Positions 16,445 through 26,844 are shown, counted from the first letter of the stretch. The stretch: DNA of 64,000 nt from Bacillus subtilis (GCA_021733665.1 JAHREI010000002.1:496001-560000), one strand, 5' to 3'. Translations and numbers: made by a program. The notes: generated by a model from the letters alone, not told the origin.

Positions 16445-17221
16445 TCAGCGTGATATTTTGGTGAAAAGGCGAAGCACATTCTCACCGGTAATCCGGCGAA
16501 TGTCCGCATCACTCACACCAATGACATCCGCCAGTACCGCAGCTGTATGCGCTACAAAGGACGGTTCATTGCGTTTACCACGATGCGGCATTGGTGCCAG
16601 ATAAGGTGCATCTGTTTCTACCAGCAAACGATCATGCGGCACGATTTTTGCCGCTTCACGAATTTCTGCAGAGTTTTTGAAAGTGATAATACCGGAGAAA
16701 GACACATAGCCGCCCAGCTCAACGCCGGTACGCGCCAGCTCAATCCCTGATGAGAAGCAATGCAAAATGAACGGAAACGCACCTTTGGCAGTTTCTTCAC
16801 GCAGCAATACTGCCATATCCTCATCCGCACTGCGGGCATGGATCACAAGTGGCAATTGTGTACGGCGCGATGCCTCAATATGGGTCAGCAAGCCCTGACG
16901 CTGCGCTTCCGGCGTTGAATAATCATAATGATAATCCAGACCAGCCTCGCCGATGGCCACAACCTTCGGGTGCTGCGCCAGACGCACCAACTCATCAGCT
17001 GTCACATCCAGTTCTTCATGCGCATTATTCGGATGGGTGCCGACCGAGCAATAAACCTGATCATAGCTCTCTGCAACGGCGAGGATCTGATCAAACTTCT
17101 TCACACGGGTGCAGATGGTGATCATTTTTTCAACACCGGCATCAAGTGCCCGTTGAATAATCGCGTCACGCTCTTCTGCAAAATCAGCGAAATCGAGATG
17201 GCAATGGCTGTCTACAAGCAT
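16445..17221 (-). CDS. tatD: TatD-family metal-dependent hydrolase
   Basis: Cytosolic TIM-barrel metalloenzyme, 258 aa, related to the 3'-5' DNase TatD/YcfH. Readable metal ligands are the HxH of DSHCHLDF, the GEAGLDYHYD glutamate, VIHARSAD, LHCFSSG and the ETDAPYL aspartate, in the normal order. An AGGAC site precedes the ATG. It lies 76 bp after metG, separated from it by a strong hairpin, and 83 bp before the MBL hydrolase. The fixed metG-tatD-MBL order suggests a housekeeping role in nucleic-acid or nucleotide repair, but that is inference. Confidence 0.93.
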   Translation of the reverse strand: MLVDSHCHLDFADFAEERDAIIQRALDAGVEKMITICTRVKKFDQILAVAESYDQVYCSVGTHPNNAHEELDVTADELVRLAQHPKVVAIGEAGLDYHYDYSTPEAQRQGLLTHIEASRRTQLPLVIHARSADEDMAVLLREETAKGAFPFILHCFSSGIELARTGVELGGYVSFSGIITFKNSAEIREAAKIVPHDRLLVETDAPYLAPMPHRGKRNEPSFVAHTAAVLADVIGVSDADIRRITGENVLRLFTKISR

Positions 17222-17259
17222 AATAAAAGTCCTGCCCGAGGTTTAGCGCTCGGGAAAAT

Positions 17260-17285
17260 GATACGGGCGATAATTCGCCCGTATC
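17260..17285 (-). terminator. Hairpin between metG and tatD
   Basis: GATACGGGCGA pairs perfectly with TCGCCCGTATC around a 4-nt loop, followed on the minus strand by ATTTTCC. It would attenuate or stop metG transcription before tatD. Confidence 0.7.
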
Positions 17286-17297
17286 TTATATAAGATT

Positions 17298-18836
17298 TTA
17301 CTCTTCAGTTTCCACATAACGCGGGAAGATCGGCTCTGGTGCCGGCAGTTCAGCACCGCTTACCAGCACTTCACCGAGATCGGCGAAGCTACGCTTGTCT
17401 TCCGCAATACCCAGAATATTCAGCAGCTTGGCTGAAGATGTCGGGATATAGGCCTGAGTCATGATCGCAACGCGACGCAGCACTTCTGCGGTCGTATACA
17501 GAACTGTACCCATACGAACCGGATCAGTTTTGCGCAGAGCCCAAGGCTCCTGAGCCGCGAAGTAACGGTTGGCCTCCGATACCACGTTGAAGATTGCCGC
17601 CAGAGCCTGATGGATAGCCTGAACTTTCATCGCATTGCGGGCGATATCCAGCGCTTCTTCAGCCAGTTTCAGAATAGCTGTGTCTTCCTCATGGAAATTG
17701 GCTTTTTCCGGCACTTTGCCTTCGCAGTTCTTGGCGATCATCGACAGCGAGCGCTGTGCCAGATTACCAAGATCATTGGCGAGATCGGCATTGGTGCGGT
17801 TTACAATCGCTTCGTGATTATAGCTGCCGTCCTGACCGAAAGGCACTTCACGCAGGAAGAAATAGCGCACCTGATCCAGACCGTAACGGTCAATGAATGC
17901 GAACGGGTCGATCACGTTACCGACCGATTTCGACATTTTCTCGCCGCGATTGAACAGGAAACCATGCGCGAAAACACGTTCCGGCAGAGGCAGACCGGCA
18001 GACATCAGAAATGCAGGCCAGTAAACAGCGTGGAAACGCACAATGTCTTTACCCAGAATATGGGCAGTTGCTGGCCAAAACTGTGCCTTCTCCGCATTCA
18101 TATCCGGATAGCCGATAGCGGTGAGATAGTTGGTCAACGCATCAACCCAGACATACATCACATGCTTGTCGTTACCTGGTACCGGCACACCCCAGTCAAA
18201 GGTAGTGCGGGAAACGGACAGGTCACGCAGGCCGGATTTGATGAAGCTCAGCACTTCATTGCGGCGCTCAGATGGACCGACAAATTCCGGATGCTTTTCG
18301 AAATAGTCAATCAGCGGCTGCTGGTATTTTGACAGACGGAAGAAATAGCTTTCTTCTTCATGCCATTCTACCGGCGAACCGATCGGCTCACGGCGCACGC
18401 CGTCTTCACCTACGGTTGTTTCGCTTTCGTCAAAATAAGCTTCCTGACGAACGGAATACCAGCCAGCATAGCTGTCGAGATAGATATCGCCGTTAGCGAC
18501 CATGCGCTCCCAGATATCCTGACAAGCTTTGTAATGACGCTCTTCCGTGGTGCGGATGAACTGGTCATGGCTGGAGCCGATTTTCGCCAGCATTTCGCGG
18601 AACACGGCAGAGTTCTTATCTGCCAGTTCAAGCGGCGTAATGCCTTCCTTCTCGGCGGTCTGCTGCATTTTCAGACCATGTTCGTCTGTACCGGTCAGGA
18701 ACAGCACATCTTTGCCGTCCAGACGCTGGAAGCGCGCCATGGCATCAGTAGCAATCGATGTATAGGCATGACCGATATGCGGCGTACCGTTAGGATAAAA
18801 GATCGGGGTGGTGATATAAAATTTTTCGCGGCTCAT
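17298..18836 (-). CDS. metG: Methionine--tRNA ligase
   Basis: Class I aminoacyl-tRNA synthetase charging initiator and elongator tRNA-Met. The 512-residue enzyme shows [19 protein letters not shown] (HIGH motif) near residue 15 and [15 protein letters not shown] (KMSKS loop) around residue 300. [16 protein letters not shown] and [15 protein letters not shown] also mark MetRS. It lacks the C-terminal EMAP-like tRNA-binding domain and the zinc knuckle cysteines of the E. coli enzyme; this short form is normal in alphaproteobacteria. It is transcribed with the dac-tmk-holB block upstream, but a 214-bp gap separates it from holB. Confidence 0.96.
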   Translation of the reverse strand: MSREKFYITTPIFYPNGTPHIGHAYTSIATDAMARFQRLDGKDVLFLTGTDEHGLKMQQTAEKEGITPLELADKNSAVFREMLAKIGSSHDQFIRTTEERHYKACQDIWERMVANGDIYLDSYAGWYSVRQEAYFDESETTVGEDGVRREPIGSPVEWHEEESYFFRLSKYQQPLIDYFEKHPEFVGPSERRNEVLSFIKSGLRDLSVSRTTFDWGVPVPGNDKHVMYVWVDALTNYLTAIGYPDMNAEKAQFWPATAHILGKDIVRFHAVYWPAFLMSAGLPLPERVFAHGFLFNRGEKMSKSVGNVIDPFAFIDRYGLDQVRYFFLREVPFGQDGSYNHEAIVNRTNADLANDLGNLAQRSLSMIAKNCEGKVPEKANFHEEDTAILKLAEEALDIARNAMKVQAIHQALAAIFNVVSEANRYFAAQEPWALRKTDPVRMGTVLYTTAEVLRRVAIMTQAYIPTSSAKLLNILGIAEDKRSFADLGEVLVSGAELPAPEPIFPRYVETEE

Positions 18837-19050
18837 GTCGGATCCGTCTTGTCGAGATATTTTATCTCATGAAGTCAATATGATGATAACTGATAAAACC
18901 GGCATATCGCATGTCAGGCGTGAAGTCAGCCCTAAATGCATCTAAATCAGAAACTCATGCTTGTTTATGCAGTTTTTGATCGTGTGAGTGGTACATTTCA
19001 GTACTTCCACAGCGACCGGCTTGCTCGGCGGCATCGGCCGGTCTCAAGCC

Positions 19051-20124
19051 TCAGACCGGCATGCCGCTGCGCATTGCGCGATGCATCTTTTCCATCATGA
19101 TCAGCGCCGCCTGTTTGCGGTCGAGATTATAGCTCTCTGTCTCCAGCGCCTCACGGCGCAGATCATCCCAGAACTGTGACCATTGGCTGGCTTGCACAAC
19201 CTGTCCTTGTTCCGCAAGGCTAAGCGCCTGTCCGGCAGCTTTATCCAGCAAATATTCAAGGAAAAGCTGGTTCTGCACATCGGCTTCACGGCCACCAAGC
19301 ACAGAGGCAAGCGCCTGCGCCTTTGGCAAATCAAAATGATTGCCGCTCAGCACAGCGTCAACCGTATCGGTGATTTCGAGTCCGCCATGCGCCACCAACA
19401 ACAAAGCTTTGCGCACAGAACCTTCAGCCCGCACACTGAGTGCAGCGAAATAAGCCTGATCCTGCACATCAATGCCGACATCTCTGCCTGCAACTTCCAG
19501 TGCGCGTTTCAACTCATTATCATTCAGCGGTTTGAAAGCCAGTGACTGGCAGCGCGAGCGGATCGTTGGCAGCAAACGGCCGGATGAATGCGAAATCAGA
19601 ATAAACAGCGCCCGTGCAGGTGGTTCTTCCAGAGTTTTCAGCAAAGCATTGGCAGCATTACGGTTCATATCATCCGCAGGGTCGATAATAACAATACGCC
19701 ATGCACCATCACCGGACGTGCGGCTCAAAAAATGCGTGATACGGCGGATTTCTTCAACGGTAATCGCCGTGCGATATTTGCCGGTTTTGGCGTCATATGG
19801 CCGTGTAATATGCAAAAGTGCCGGATGCATGCCCTGTGAAATCTGACGATAAGGTGCGGCTTCTAAATCCGGCGTATCAAGCTGCTGCGGTGCCGCTGCA
19901 CTATCCGGATATTTCAGCATATGACCAGCAAGATGAAAGCCGGTTGTCGCTTTGCCTATGCCCTGCAAACCTTCAAACAGCAGCGCATGGTGCATGCGGC
20001 CTTCCTGATAGGCTTGTGCAAGAAATGTCCGCACATCCTCATGGGCAGTCAGAAAAGCGGTCGCATTCGGTGCCGGAACGCCGTCAATCGCATCATAAGT
20101 GCTGTTTGGTGCCTGTTCAGCCAT
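19051..20124 (-). CDS. holB: DNA polymerase III subunit delta'
   Basis: Clamp-loader subunit of the replicative polymerase, 357 aa. The AAA+ core has a P-loop-like [12 protein letters not shown], the sensor/arginine region [23 protein letters not shown] and [21 protein letters not shown], which contains the SRC motif. It has the usual C-terminal collar helices. The start overlaps the tmk stop by 8 bp, so translation is probably coupled. tmk-holB-metG is a conserved alphaproteobacterial order linking nucleotide supply and replication. The assignment to delta' rather than tau/gamma rests on length and lack of zinc cysteines. Confidence 0.92.
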   Translation of the reverse strand: MAEQAPNSTYDAIDGVPAPNATAFLTAHEDVRTFLAQAYQEGRMHHALLFEGLQGIGKATTGFHLAGHMLKYPDSAAAPQQLDTPDLEAAPYRQISQGMHPALLHITRPYDAKTGKYRTAITVEEIRRITHFLSRTSGDGAWRIVIIDPADDMNRNAANALLKTLEEPPARALFILISHSSGRLLPTIRSRCQSLAFKPLNDNELKRALEVAGRDVGIDVQDQAYFAALSVRAEGSVRKALLLVAHGGLEITDTVDAVLSGNHFDLPKAQALASVLGGREADVQNQLFLEYLLDKAAGQALSLAEQGQVVQASQWSQFWDDLRREALETESYNLDRKQAALIMMEKMHRAMRSGMPV

Positions 20125-20770
20125 GGGCAGACACCTCCCGCTGTTTCAGCGTTGCATCAGCCAATGCGGCGATCTCCGCGCTGATCTCATCGACTGTGCG
20201 GTCTGCATCAATCACTTTGCAGCGTTGCGGTTCATTCGCGGCAATGGTCAAAAATGCCTGACGGCGTGCCTCATGGGTGGAAATAGTTTCTTTTTCAAAA
20301 CGGTCAGCCACTTCAGTCCCGCGGCGCAAACCTGCGCGCGCCAGACCTTTATCTGCCGGAATATCGAGAATGAAAGTCAGGTCAGGCATGGTGCCGTCAA
20401 TGGCAATGCGTTCTACCGACTGCATAAATTGCGGATCAAGATTCCCGCTGATGCCCTGATAAACACGGCTGGAATCGATAAAGCGATCACACAGTACAAT
20501 CTGTCCAGATTCAATTGCAGGACGGATTTTCTGATCAACATGATCGCTGCGGGCTGCGGCAAACAACAGCGCTTCCATAGCGGGTCCGTAGACTTCTGCC
20601 GCACCGCTTAAAATCACATGACGAACGGCCTCTGCGCCTGCCGAGCCACCGGGTTCACGGGTAACAATCACCTCAAAGCCTTGCGCGCGCAGATGATCAG
20701 CCAAAGCAAGAATCTGCGTGGATTTCCCCGCGCCTTCTCCGCCTTCAAATGTGATCAGCAATCCTGACAA
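20117..20770 (-). CDS. tmk: Thymidylate kinase
   Basis: Cytosolic kinase converting dTMP to dTDP. The P-loop [12 protein letters not shown] starts near the N-terminus, [12 protein letters not shown] carries the DR/TRE catalytic motif, and [13 protein letters not shown] follows. The lid region ([15 protein letters not shown]) is of normal form. I chose the TTG at 20770 (217 aa) because family members begin with about seven residues before the P-loop strand. The open frame extends upstream to a TTG at 20842, but the extra 24 residues do not resemble the family. It overlaps holB by 8 bp and follows the dac gene by about 100 bp. Confidence 0.93.
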   Translation of the reverse strand: MSGLLITFEGGEGAGKSTQILALADHLRAQGFEVIVTREPGGSAGAEAVRHVILSGAAEVYGPAMEALLFAAARSDHVDQKIRPAIESGQIVLCDRFIDSSRVYQGISGNLDPQFMQSVERIAIDGTMPDLTFILDIPADKGLARAGLRRGTEVADRFEKETISTHEARRQAFLTIAANEPQRCKVIDADRTVDEISAEIAALADATLKQREVSAHG

Positions 20771-20868
20771 AGCTCTGATTTTCCTAAGCAGTCGAAATGA
20801 AATTTGAATAAAGCTTATTGAGGATGGGCATGGCTTTGTCAAATAAAACCGACAAAACGAATAAGCCC

Positions 20869-22080
20869 TTATTTCAGCAAGCGACGTATCCAGCCCGTTG
20901 CCAGTTCATAAAGGGCATCAAGCGATTTATTACGCAATGTCCCTTCCGCAACATCCTGTGCCGCATAGACCGGCCGCTCCAACAGAATATCCTTATCATG
21001 CAGGATTTGTATCCGGCCGATCTCCTGCCCTTTGGTGACTGGCGCGGCAACCGGCCCTTCATAAATCACCTGTGAACGTAATTTGGTTTTATCCTGAACC
21101 GGCACAAGCACAGACACAGCCTCGTGCACCACCAGCCCAACCGAGCCTTGTGTGCCGCCATAAAGCGCGGCCTGCGCCACTTCCGTATCAGCGTTAAAAA
21201 CAGGCGCTTTGACAAAATCATTCATTGCCCAGCGGATCAGCTTTTCAGCATCTTCCGTTCTGTCCTGCACAGATTTTGCGCCATTCAGCCCTAAATAAAC
21301 CCGCCGCCCGTTTTGCTGTGCAGAAGCAATAATCGACAGCCCTGTCTCTTTCGTTCCGCCCATTGCAAGACCGTCAGCCCCTATATTGAGGCGCAGGAGT
21401 GGATTGCGGTTTCGCTGCAGAATATTATTCCAGCTAAAGCTTTCCTGATTATAAAGCGGATAATATTGCGGGTAGCTGTCGTGTAAATGCCGCGCCAGCT
21501 TCACCATATCCGTCAAAGTCACCTGCTGCTTGCCATCCTGAGGCAAGCCGGTAGGATTGATAAAGACCGATTGTTTTAAACCCAGTGCCTGCGCCCGTTC
21601 ATTCATCTTCTGCGCAAAAGCCTGCTCGCTACCACTCATACCCTCCGCAAGTACGATAGCGCCATCATTAGCCGATTGAACCGTAATTCCCTGTATCAGA
21701 TCATTGACTGTCAACTGTGAGTTCAATCTGGCGAACATCGTTGCAGTGCGAGATGGCGCACCGCCGGTACGCCATGCATGCTCACTGACCGTAAAAGCAG
21801 TAACCGGCTGCAACTTGCCCTCAGCTAATGCCTGAAATGCAATTTCAGCAGTCATCAGTTTGGCCAGTGATGCAGGCGGGAAAGGCAAATCAGCCTTGCG
21901 GGAAAACAAAACGCTGCCGGTATCGGCATCAAACAGCAAGACCTGCTCGGATTTCACGGTAAAAGGCGGTTCGGCACTATGGGCATTCGTGCTAAAAAAT
22001 TGCGTTACCATCAGCACAGCGGCAAAACAGACCTTACGCGCAGGCTTTGCTTTGTCATTTGCGCTTTGAAACCAGATCAC
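20869..22080 (-). CDS. D-alanyl-D-alanine carboxypeptidase-family protein with altered KTG motif
   Basis: Peptidase S11 (PBP5/DacF-like) protein acting on peptidoglycan in the periplasm, 403 aa, GTG start with GGAG 6 nt upstream. A signal region ([20 protein letters not shown]) precedes the catalytic domain. The SxxK motif is S71-L-A-K74 ([15 protein letters not shown]) and the SxN motif is S136-A-N138 ([17 protein letters not shown]). Where family members read ADGLKTG, this one reads ADGLAMGG, so Lys and Thr of the third motif are Ala239 and Met240. The C-terminal beta domain is present. Activity may be reduced, altered or absent. It heads the block leading into tmk and holB. Confidence 0.88.
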   Translation of the reverse strand: MIWFQSANDKAKPARKVCFAAVLMVTQFFSTNAHSAEPPFTVKSEQVLLFDADTGSVLFSRKADLPFPPASLAKLMTAEIAFQALAEGKLQPVTAFTVSEHAWRTGGAPSRTATMFARLNSQLTVNDLIQGITVQSANDGAIVLAEGMSGSEQAFAQKMNERAQALGLKQSVFINPTGLPQDGKQQVTLTDMVKLARHLHDSYPQYYPLYNQESFSWNNILQRNRNPLLRLNIGADGLAMGGTKETGLSIIASAQQNGRRVYLGLNGAKSVQDRTEDAEKLIRWAMNDFVKAPVFNADTEVAQAALYGGTQGSVGLVVHEAVSVLVPVQDKTKLRSQVIYEGPVAAPVTKGQEIGRIQILHDKDILLERPVYAAQDVAEGTLRNKSLDALYELATGWIRRLLK

Positions 22081-22150
22081 CTTGCTCTCCGCTCATTATT
22101 TCAATTATCCGGATTTAAAAATAAAACACGATGATTGACGATCCATGAAG

Positions 22151-22185
22151 CTGAAATAAAAAAACGTCCGGTAAAACCGGACGTT
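22151..22185 (-). terminator. Terminator of rlpA
   Basis: AACGTCCGGT pairs with ACCGGACGTT around a 3-nt loop, followed on the minus strand by seven T. It separates rlpA from the carboxypeptidase gene. Confidence 0.9.
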
Positions 22186-22214
22186 CAACAAGACTTAATC
22201 AGTGTATGGTGGAT

Positions 22215-23420
22215 TTATTCCGCGCGCACCACGAAGGCATCATTCGCACCGACAGCCCATGCAGCCTGCAACAGCGCATCATTATTGCCGTTGCGGGATT
22301 TTGCAGTCAGGCTGTAGAGCGCGCCATTGCCTTCCGGTGTCATGGAACGGCTGATTGCTCCCAGCTTACCAAGCGCTACCGCAATACGATCAGCTTCAAC
22401 CTTGCTGCTAAATGTGCCGAGATCCACAAACTCACCCTGCTCGGCAGTTGAGTTCAGGAATTTTGCAGCCTGCGCATTGCGCCAGTCAACGGATGCAGCA
22501 TCCGGCATCAGCACTTTGGAATAGATGCCCTCATTGGCCTGCGCAATGCGGTTTGAAGCATAGGCACTAACCAGAACATCACTCTGCACAGCCGCATAGA
22601 GACCATATGGCTTATCGAGCGGTACCGGAATAACGGATGGCAGTGCCGGTGCGGCACCATCAGCAAAGCCGAACGGCAGCTGTGGCTGGCCGGAGATATG
22701 ATCAAAGGCACTGGCAGAACCCTGCTCAGCACGATTAGGTGCCGATGTCGGTGTCGGGCCATTCATCGCCATCATCACACCGGTTGCAGGCTGACCAATA
22801 TTGTCATTGCTACCGGCAGGACGGTAAGACGCCATCAGATAGGCATCATCCAGACCATGAAGTGGCGCACGACCGACATATTCAACTTTAACATTTGCGG
22901 TGCCGTGATGCTTATAATCGAGCATCTCAGCCGCTTTTTCCGACATATCAATAATGCGGTCATTGGAATAAGGGCCGCGGTCATTGACACGCACGATCAC
23001 TGAACTGCCATTAGCGGTATTGGTCACACGGGCATAGCTTGGCAGCGGCATGGTCGGATGAGCAGCTGTCAGATGCGCCATGTCATAGACTTCGCCATTG
23101 GCAGTCAGGCGACCATGAAAGGCCGACCCATACCAGGAAGCGCGGCCGACCTTCACATAATTCGGGTCTTCCTTCGGCTTATACCATTTGTCTTTGACTT
23201 TATAAGGCTTGCCAACCTGATTGCGACCACCGCCACGAGGAATTTTTTTGCCATTGGCAACGCGCGGGCTGGCTTTAACGCCATAGGCGGATTCTGCGAA
23301 ATATTCCTTGGAACGTTTTTTCTGCTGTTTGACTTCCGGCTGAGGCGCCGCACAGGCTGTTGCCAGCAAACCGACAATACCAAGATAGAGAACACGTTTC
23401 ACTTGAGAAGAATGCAGCAT
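22215..23420 (-). CDS. rlpA: RlpA-family septal lipoprotein (lytic transglycosylase) with SPOR domain
   Basis: Outer-membrane lipoprotein that cleaves denuded glycan at division sites (function known for RlpA of other species). From the ATG at 23420 the product has a lipoprotein signal ending LLATACAAP. A double-psi beta-barrel domain follows (GRASWYGSAFHGRLTANGE, VRVNDRGPYSNDRIIDMSE), then a Pro/Ser-rich linker and a C-terminal SPOR domain (GEFVDLGTFSSKVEADRIAV). Upstream in-frame starts at 23486 and 23516 exist, but they would place the signal peptide far inside the protein. A strong terminator follows the gene. Confidence 0.92.
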   Translation of the reverse strand: MLHSSQVKRVLYLGIVGLLATACAAPQPEVKQQKKRSKEYFAESAYGVKASPRVANGKKIPRGGGRNQVGKPYKVKDKWYKPKEDPNYVKVGRASWYGSAFHGRLTANGEVYDMAHLTAAHPTMPLPSYARVTNTANGSSVIVRVNDRGPYSNDRIIDMSEKAAEMLDYKHHGTANVKVEYVGRAPLHGLDDAYLMASYRPAGSNDNIGQPATGVMMAMNGPTPTSAPNRAEQGSASAFDHISGQPQLPFGFADGAAPALPSVIPVPLDKPYGLYAAVQSDVLVSAYASNRIAQANEGIYSKVLMPDAASVDWRNAQAAKFLNSTAEQGEFVDLGTFSSKVEADRIAVALGKLGAISRSMTPEGNGALYSLTAKSRNGNNDALLQAAWAVGANDAFVVRAE

Positions 23421-24010
23421 CCAGCCCCCGCTCTTTTTCTTGTCTTTTGTAACAGGCCCATATGGCTGCTTATGAAATAACTTCATCACGCTACTCAAAC
23501 CCGTTACCAAAAACAAAAATCAGTCTGCAACAATACCGGCATTTTTTCCTGTTTCTTATACCAGCCAGACTTTGACAGCCTTAATTTCGTACAACCAAAC
23601 AGGTTCAAAACCTTTATTCAAGGCAAAAATGCACAACCCACGGCGACTGTTCGCAAGAAAATATTGACGAAATCTTAAAATTCACCAATTGCGCACCCTC
23701 ACAAACCTTGTCTTACAGAATTTCTGCCTAGATATTCAGGCAGTAGGGGGCGTTATCATGTAAAAACATTTCAGCCATTGCGGCACAAATTAACATTTAG
23801 ACGATAAAATAATACTGAATTATCAGCTAGTTATAATGAATCTCTAAAGCTTAGATCATAAGGATCGCTCTAACCCTCACCTGAAGCTGCCCCGATATTA
23901 ACCAAGTTTCTATTTCATTGGGGAAAGTAACAGCCATTTTTAGCGTTTCAGCACTTTTTAGCTGCGGCACATCCACTGCAACACACACGCCTGATGAACG
24001 GAAGATAACT
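23421..24010. other. Long intergenic region between divergent genes
   Basis: About 590 bp between rlpA and the MAPEG gene. It contains the promoter regions of both. I see no tRNA, no long dyad and no convincing short ORF with a ribosome binding site. An in-frame extension of the MAPEG gene back to 23918 is open but does not look like the family. Confidence 0.5.
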
Positions 24011-24403
24011 TTGAGTACAGAACTGACCCTCGCCGTCTGGATGCTGATCATCGCACTGGTGCAGATTTTTCTTCCTGCTATGTTTCGCAACCGTGAAACT
24101 GGCCTTGATTATAATGCAGGCCCGCGTGATGAGGCCGGACCTCCGGTTGGCATTGTCACAGGTCGCCTGCAACGTGCGCAGCGCAATCTGTTCGAGACCC
24201 TGCCCCTGTTTCTGGCGGCTATCATTATTGCACATATCACGGGTCGTGAAGGAACTCTGACGCTGACCGGTGCATGGATCTACGTTATCGGCCGCGTGCT
24301 CTATATTCCCGCCTATGGCTTTGGAATTCCATATATCCGCAGCTTGATCTGGGGCGTATCACTGGCAGGTCTGGTTTTGATTATTCTGGCTCTGCTCGCC
24401 TGA
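24011..24403 (+). CDS. MAPEG-family membrane protein
   Basis: Small four-helix membrane protein related to microsomal glutathione transferases and eicosanoid enzymes. From a TTG at 24011 (GGAAG 7 nt upstream) the product is 130 residues, the usual size. It shows a first helix LAVWMLIIALVQIFLPAMF, the RLQRAQRNLFETLPLFLAAI core with the conserved R-A-N-E positions, and the AWIYVIGRVLYIPAYGFGIPYIRS family signature. Bacterial members are mostly uncharacterised, with probable thiol-dependent detoxification roles. It stands alone before the diguanylate cyclase gene. Confidence 0.88.
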   Translation: MSTELTLAVWMLIIALVQIFLPAMFRNRETGLDYNAGPRDEAGPPVGIVTGRLQRAQRNLFETLPLFLAAIIIAHITGREGTLTLTGAWIYVIGRVLYIPAYGFGIPYIRSLIWGVSLAGLVLIILALLA

Positions 24404-24610
24404 TGACTTCGCGCTTGAATTCAACACTACTAAAACAAAAGTTTCTCATTCATAAAGTTGTTGTAAATATGCGGATTTTATTAGGCTTACGATAAATATT
24501 GCTCTATGGAGTATGCAGTATTCAGATAGCACTTATTTGATATTCGGACATTTCATACAAACCATAAAATATTTGATCTCCGCCTGCGCTCAGGGATATT
24601 TATACGAACT

Positions 24611-25414
24611 ATGAAATCTGCCCTCATAAAAGCCTTTGTTGTCTCTGCTGCGGCGGCGCTGCTTTGCGTTGCTCTGAGCATGATTATCAGCATTTTCCGC
24701 AGCGAGCCTATCGGTCTTGTTGGCATCACCTTGAGCCTGATTTTGCCGATGATTACGGCATTTCCGACCATGACGGTGGTGTTCCATCGTAATTCCCAGC
24801 TGTCAAAAGCCTTTACGGATCTTGAAAAAGCCCATCAGGAATTACAGGCACGTTCCAAGATCGATTACATGACCGGCCTTTATAACCGTGAGGCTTTTTT
24901 TGAGATGATGCGCAATGTGCGCTCACGACTGGATAGCGGTGCTCTGCTGCTGATTGATGCCGACCATTTTAAGAATATCAATGATCAATACGGCCATACA
25001 GTCGGTGATCGTGCGCTGAAACTAATTGCCTTTGCGCTGCAGAATGTAACCCGTAAAGGCGATCTGGTTGGCCGTGTCGGTGGTGAAGAATTTTGTGTCT
25101 ATCTGCCGAATGCCAGCCGCGCTGCGGCCATCAGCGTTGGTGAGCGTATTCGCGTTGAGATTGAAAATACGCCATTCTATATCAGCCAGAACCATGTTGA
25201 GCCGCTGACCATCAGCGCGGGCGGCGCACTTGCCCATAAAAGCGATAGCAATTCGCAGATTTTCAGTCGCGCAGATCATTGCCTCTATGAGGCGAAAAAT
25301 CTGGGGCGTAATTGTGTGGTCTTTGAAAAAACAGACGGAACAGAGCCGCAGGCTCAAAACCAATTATCGCGCGAGGCAAGGATTGAAGATATTGCCGGTG
25401 GCCGCGGTTTCTAA
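24611..25414 (+). CDS. Membrane-anchored diguanylate cyclase (GGDEF domain)
   Basis: Makes cyclic di-GMP from two GTP. Two N-terminal TM helices (about residues 7-28 and 34-55) are followed by a short coiled linker (LSKAFTDLEKAHQELQARS) and a GGDEF domain from about residue 83. The active-site motif is GGEEF (157-161), a catalytically competent form. The inhibitory I-site RxxD is present as R148-K-G-D151, so product feedback is expected. LLIDADHFKNINDQYGHTVGD is intact. There is no periplasmic sensor domain beyond the short loop. No EAL gene is nearby; the gene converges on a GNAT gene. Confidence 0.93.
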   Translation: MKSALIKAFVVSAAAALLCVALSMIISIFRSEPIGLVGITLSLILPMITAFPTMTVVFHRNSQLSKAFTDLEKAHQELQARSKIDYMTGLYNREAFFEMMRNVRSRLDSGALLLIDADHFKNINDQYGHTVGDRALKLIAFALQNVTRKGDLVGRVGGEEFCVYLPNASRAAAISVGERIRVEIENTPFYISQNHVEPLTISAGGALAHKSDSNSQIFSRADHCLYEAKNLGRNCVVFEKTDGTEPQAQNQLSREARIEDIAGGRGF

Positions 25415-25418
25415 ATAG

Positions 25419-25444
25419 ATTACGCTCTATTTCCAGAGCGTAAT
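25419..25444. terminator. Hairpin shared by convergent genes
   Basis: ATTACGCTCT pairs perfectly with AGAGCGTAAT around 6 nt. It lies 5 nt past the cyclase stop and includes the last codons of the convergent GNAT gene, so it may terminate both. Confidence 0.65.
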
Positions 25445-25981
25445 TACTTCCTCTGCCGTCGAAACAGGGGCAAAGCCCATTCGTTGGTAAAGCTGCAAAG
25501 CACGTGGGCTATCAAGCGAATTTGTCTCCAGCCGCAACTTTTGCGGATTATGCGACCATGCAGCCGCTAAAATCTCTGAGAAAAAGAATTTCGCCAATCC
25601 CCGCCCCTGATAATCCGGCACCAGACCGAAATAATGCAGATCAACACTCTCCGGCAGATTAAGATGCATCTCGGCAAATCCGGCAGGACAACCATCCACA
25701 TAAAGCAGAAGAATGCGGGTCTCCTCCGCCTTGATGATGGTGTTAACCACCTCATCACTTTGCGTGCGGCGCAGCATCCAGTGATGCGGCTTACCAATCA
25801 CTTCATAGAGATAACGATAGAGATGCAGCGGCATATTTTCTGCCAGCATGATTGCCAGCCGGATACCCGCAGGCACCGGCACAGCAACAGATGACGGAGA
25901 GACCATTTCCAGGCGCGTTACATGAACAGTCACTTCTTCCGAAGCCGGTGTATCGCTGTGGCCGGTCTCACTATTCGTCAT
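25427..25981 (-). CDS. GNAT-family N-acetyltransferase
   Basis: Acetyl-CoA-dependent acetyltransferase, 184 aa from the ATG at 25981. The acetyl-CoA site reads LVPDYQGRGLAKFFFSEIL, preceded by the strand VDLHYFG and followed by KLRLETNSLDSPRALQLYQRMGFAPV, all in standard GNAT order. The first 35 residues are polar and probably disordered. The final codons fall in a 10-bp hairpin. Substrate unknown; it lies upstream of nothing obvious on the same strand and downstream of alaX. Confidence 0.86.
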   Translation of the reverse strand: MTNSETGHSDTPASEEVTVHVTRLEMVSPSSVAVPVPAGIRLAIMLAENMPLHLYRYLYEVIGKPHHWMLRRTQSDEVVNTIIKAEETRILLLYVDGCPAGFAEMHLNLPESVDLHYFGLVPDYQGRGLAKFFFSEILAAAWSHNPQKLRLETNSLDSPRALQLYQRMGFAPVSTAEEVITLWK

Positions 25982-26045
25982 CACAAAATCTTCTTTGTCT
26001 CAAATTATGGGTATCGTGATATTCTGTCAGGCAATAACAGCGATA

Positions 26046-26792
26046 TTATGCCGGAGCTTTACCAAAACGGATACGGTAACGACGATTTTCTTTGCCTTTT
26101 TTCTCAACCTTACCGATATGAATCTCACCGATTTCCGACGTATTGGCTACATGCGTGCCACCACATGGCTGTGAGTCCACGGAGCCATTGTCGCCGATCA
26201 GCACTAAGCGGATACGTCCCTGCCCGACCGGCGGGCGCACATTCTTGGATTTTACCAGATCAGGATTGGCAGCCAGTTCGTCATCACTGATCCAGTCTGT
26301 GGTGACGGGCGATGCGGCATTGACCATCTCCATCAGCTTTTCGCTCACCTGTTCTTTTGTCAGGTCATTGCCCTGCATATCGAAGTCAATGCGGCTATCA
26401 TCAATATTGACCGAAGCGCCGGTTACCGGAAACGGACAAATCACGGAAAGCAAATGGCAGGCCGTGTGCATTTGCATCAGCTTGAAACGGCGCTCCCAGT
26501 CGATCTCTGCAATCAGCTCTTCGCCAAGCTGCGGCAGTGTCTCACCTTCCGCAGGTACATGGATGAAATCATTCTTGGTCGCGCCGTTAACAGTGGTGGC
26601 AATCTGAATGATGCTGCCGTCTGCACGGCGCAACAAACCGCTATCACCCGGCTGCCCGCCGGATGTGGCATAAAACACAGTCTGATCGAGAATAACGCCA
26701 CCTTCATCCGTGAGGCCAATCACCTTGGCCGGTGTCGCTTTCAGATAAGCATCTTCGCGGAAAAGCGGATTGGTTTCCAGACTCTGTGTCAT
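26046..26792 (-). CDS. alaX: Alanyl-tRNA editing protein AlaX
   Basis: Free-standing editing enzyme that removes Ser or Gly from mischarged tRNA-Ala, homologous to the AlaRS editing domain. The 248-residue protein has FYATSGGQPGDSG, the zinc motifs HTACH (HxxxH) and CGGTH (CxxxH), and an AlaRS-like segment NVRPPVGQGRIRLVLIG. I chose the ATG at 26792 (MTQSLETNPLFREDAYLKA), preceded by GAGGGT; the frame is open slightly further upstream from a TTG. It lies between cysteine synthase and a GNAT on the minus strand. Whether it edits Ser or Gly is not readable. Confidence 0.92.
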   Translation of the reverse strand: MTQSLETNPLFREDAYLKATPAKVIGLTDEGGVILDQTVFYATSGGQPGDSGLLRRADGSIIQIATTVNGATKNDFIHVPAEGETLPQLGEELIAEIDWERRFKLMQMHTACHLLSVICPFPVTGASVNIDDSRIDFDMQGNDLTKEQVSEKLMEMVNAASPVTTDWISDDELAANPDLVKSKNVRPPVGQGRIRLVLIGDNGSVDSQPCGGTHVANTSEIGEIHIGKVEKKGKENRRYRIRFGKAPA

Positions 26793-26844
26793 CATACCCT
26801 CATGCAAACATTTAAGAAAAAGTCTTTTGCGAGAGGTTTAAAGC

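Noticed and set aside
17298-18836. metG suspected to be truncated because it lacks the C-terminal tRNA-binding domain
   Set aside because: About 512 residues is the usual short form in alphaproteobacteria, and a stop and terminator follow normally.
20817-20843. TTGACA-like promoter between the carboxypeptidase gene and tmk
   Set aside because: The -10 partner (AATAAG) is weak, and the same bases are explained by the open upstream frame of tmk.
23421-24010. A hidden gene in the long rlpA-MAPEG gap
   Set aside because: No frame has both a ribosome binding site and protein-like content; the open extension of the MAPEG frame is unlike the family.
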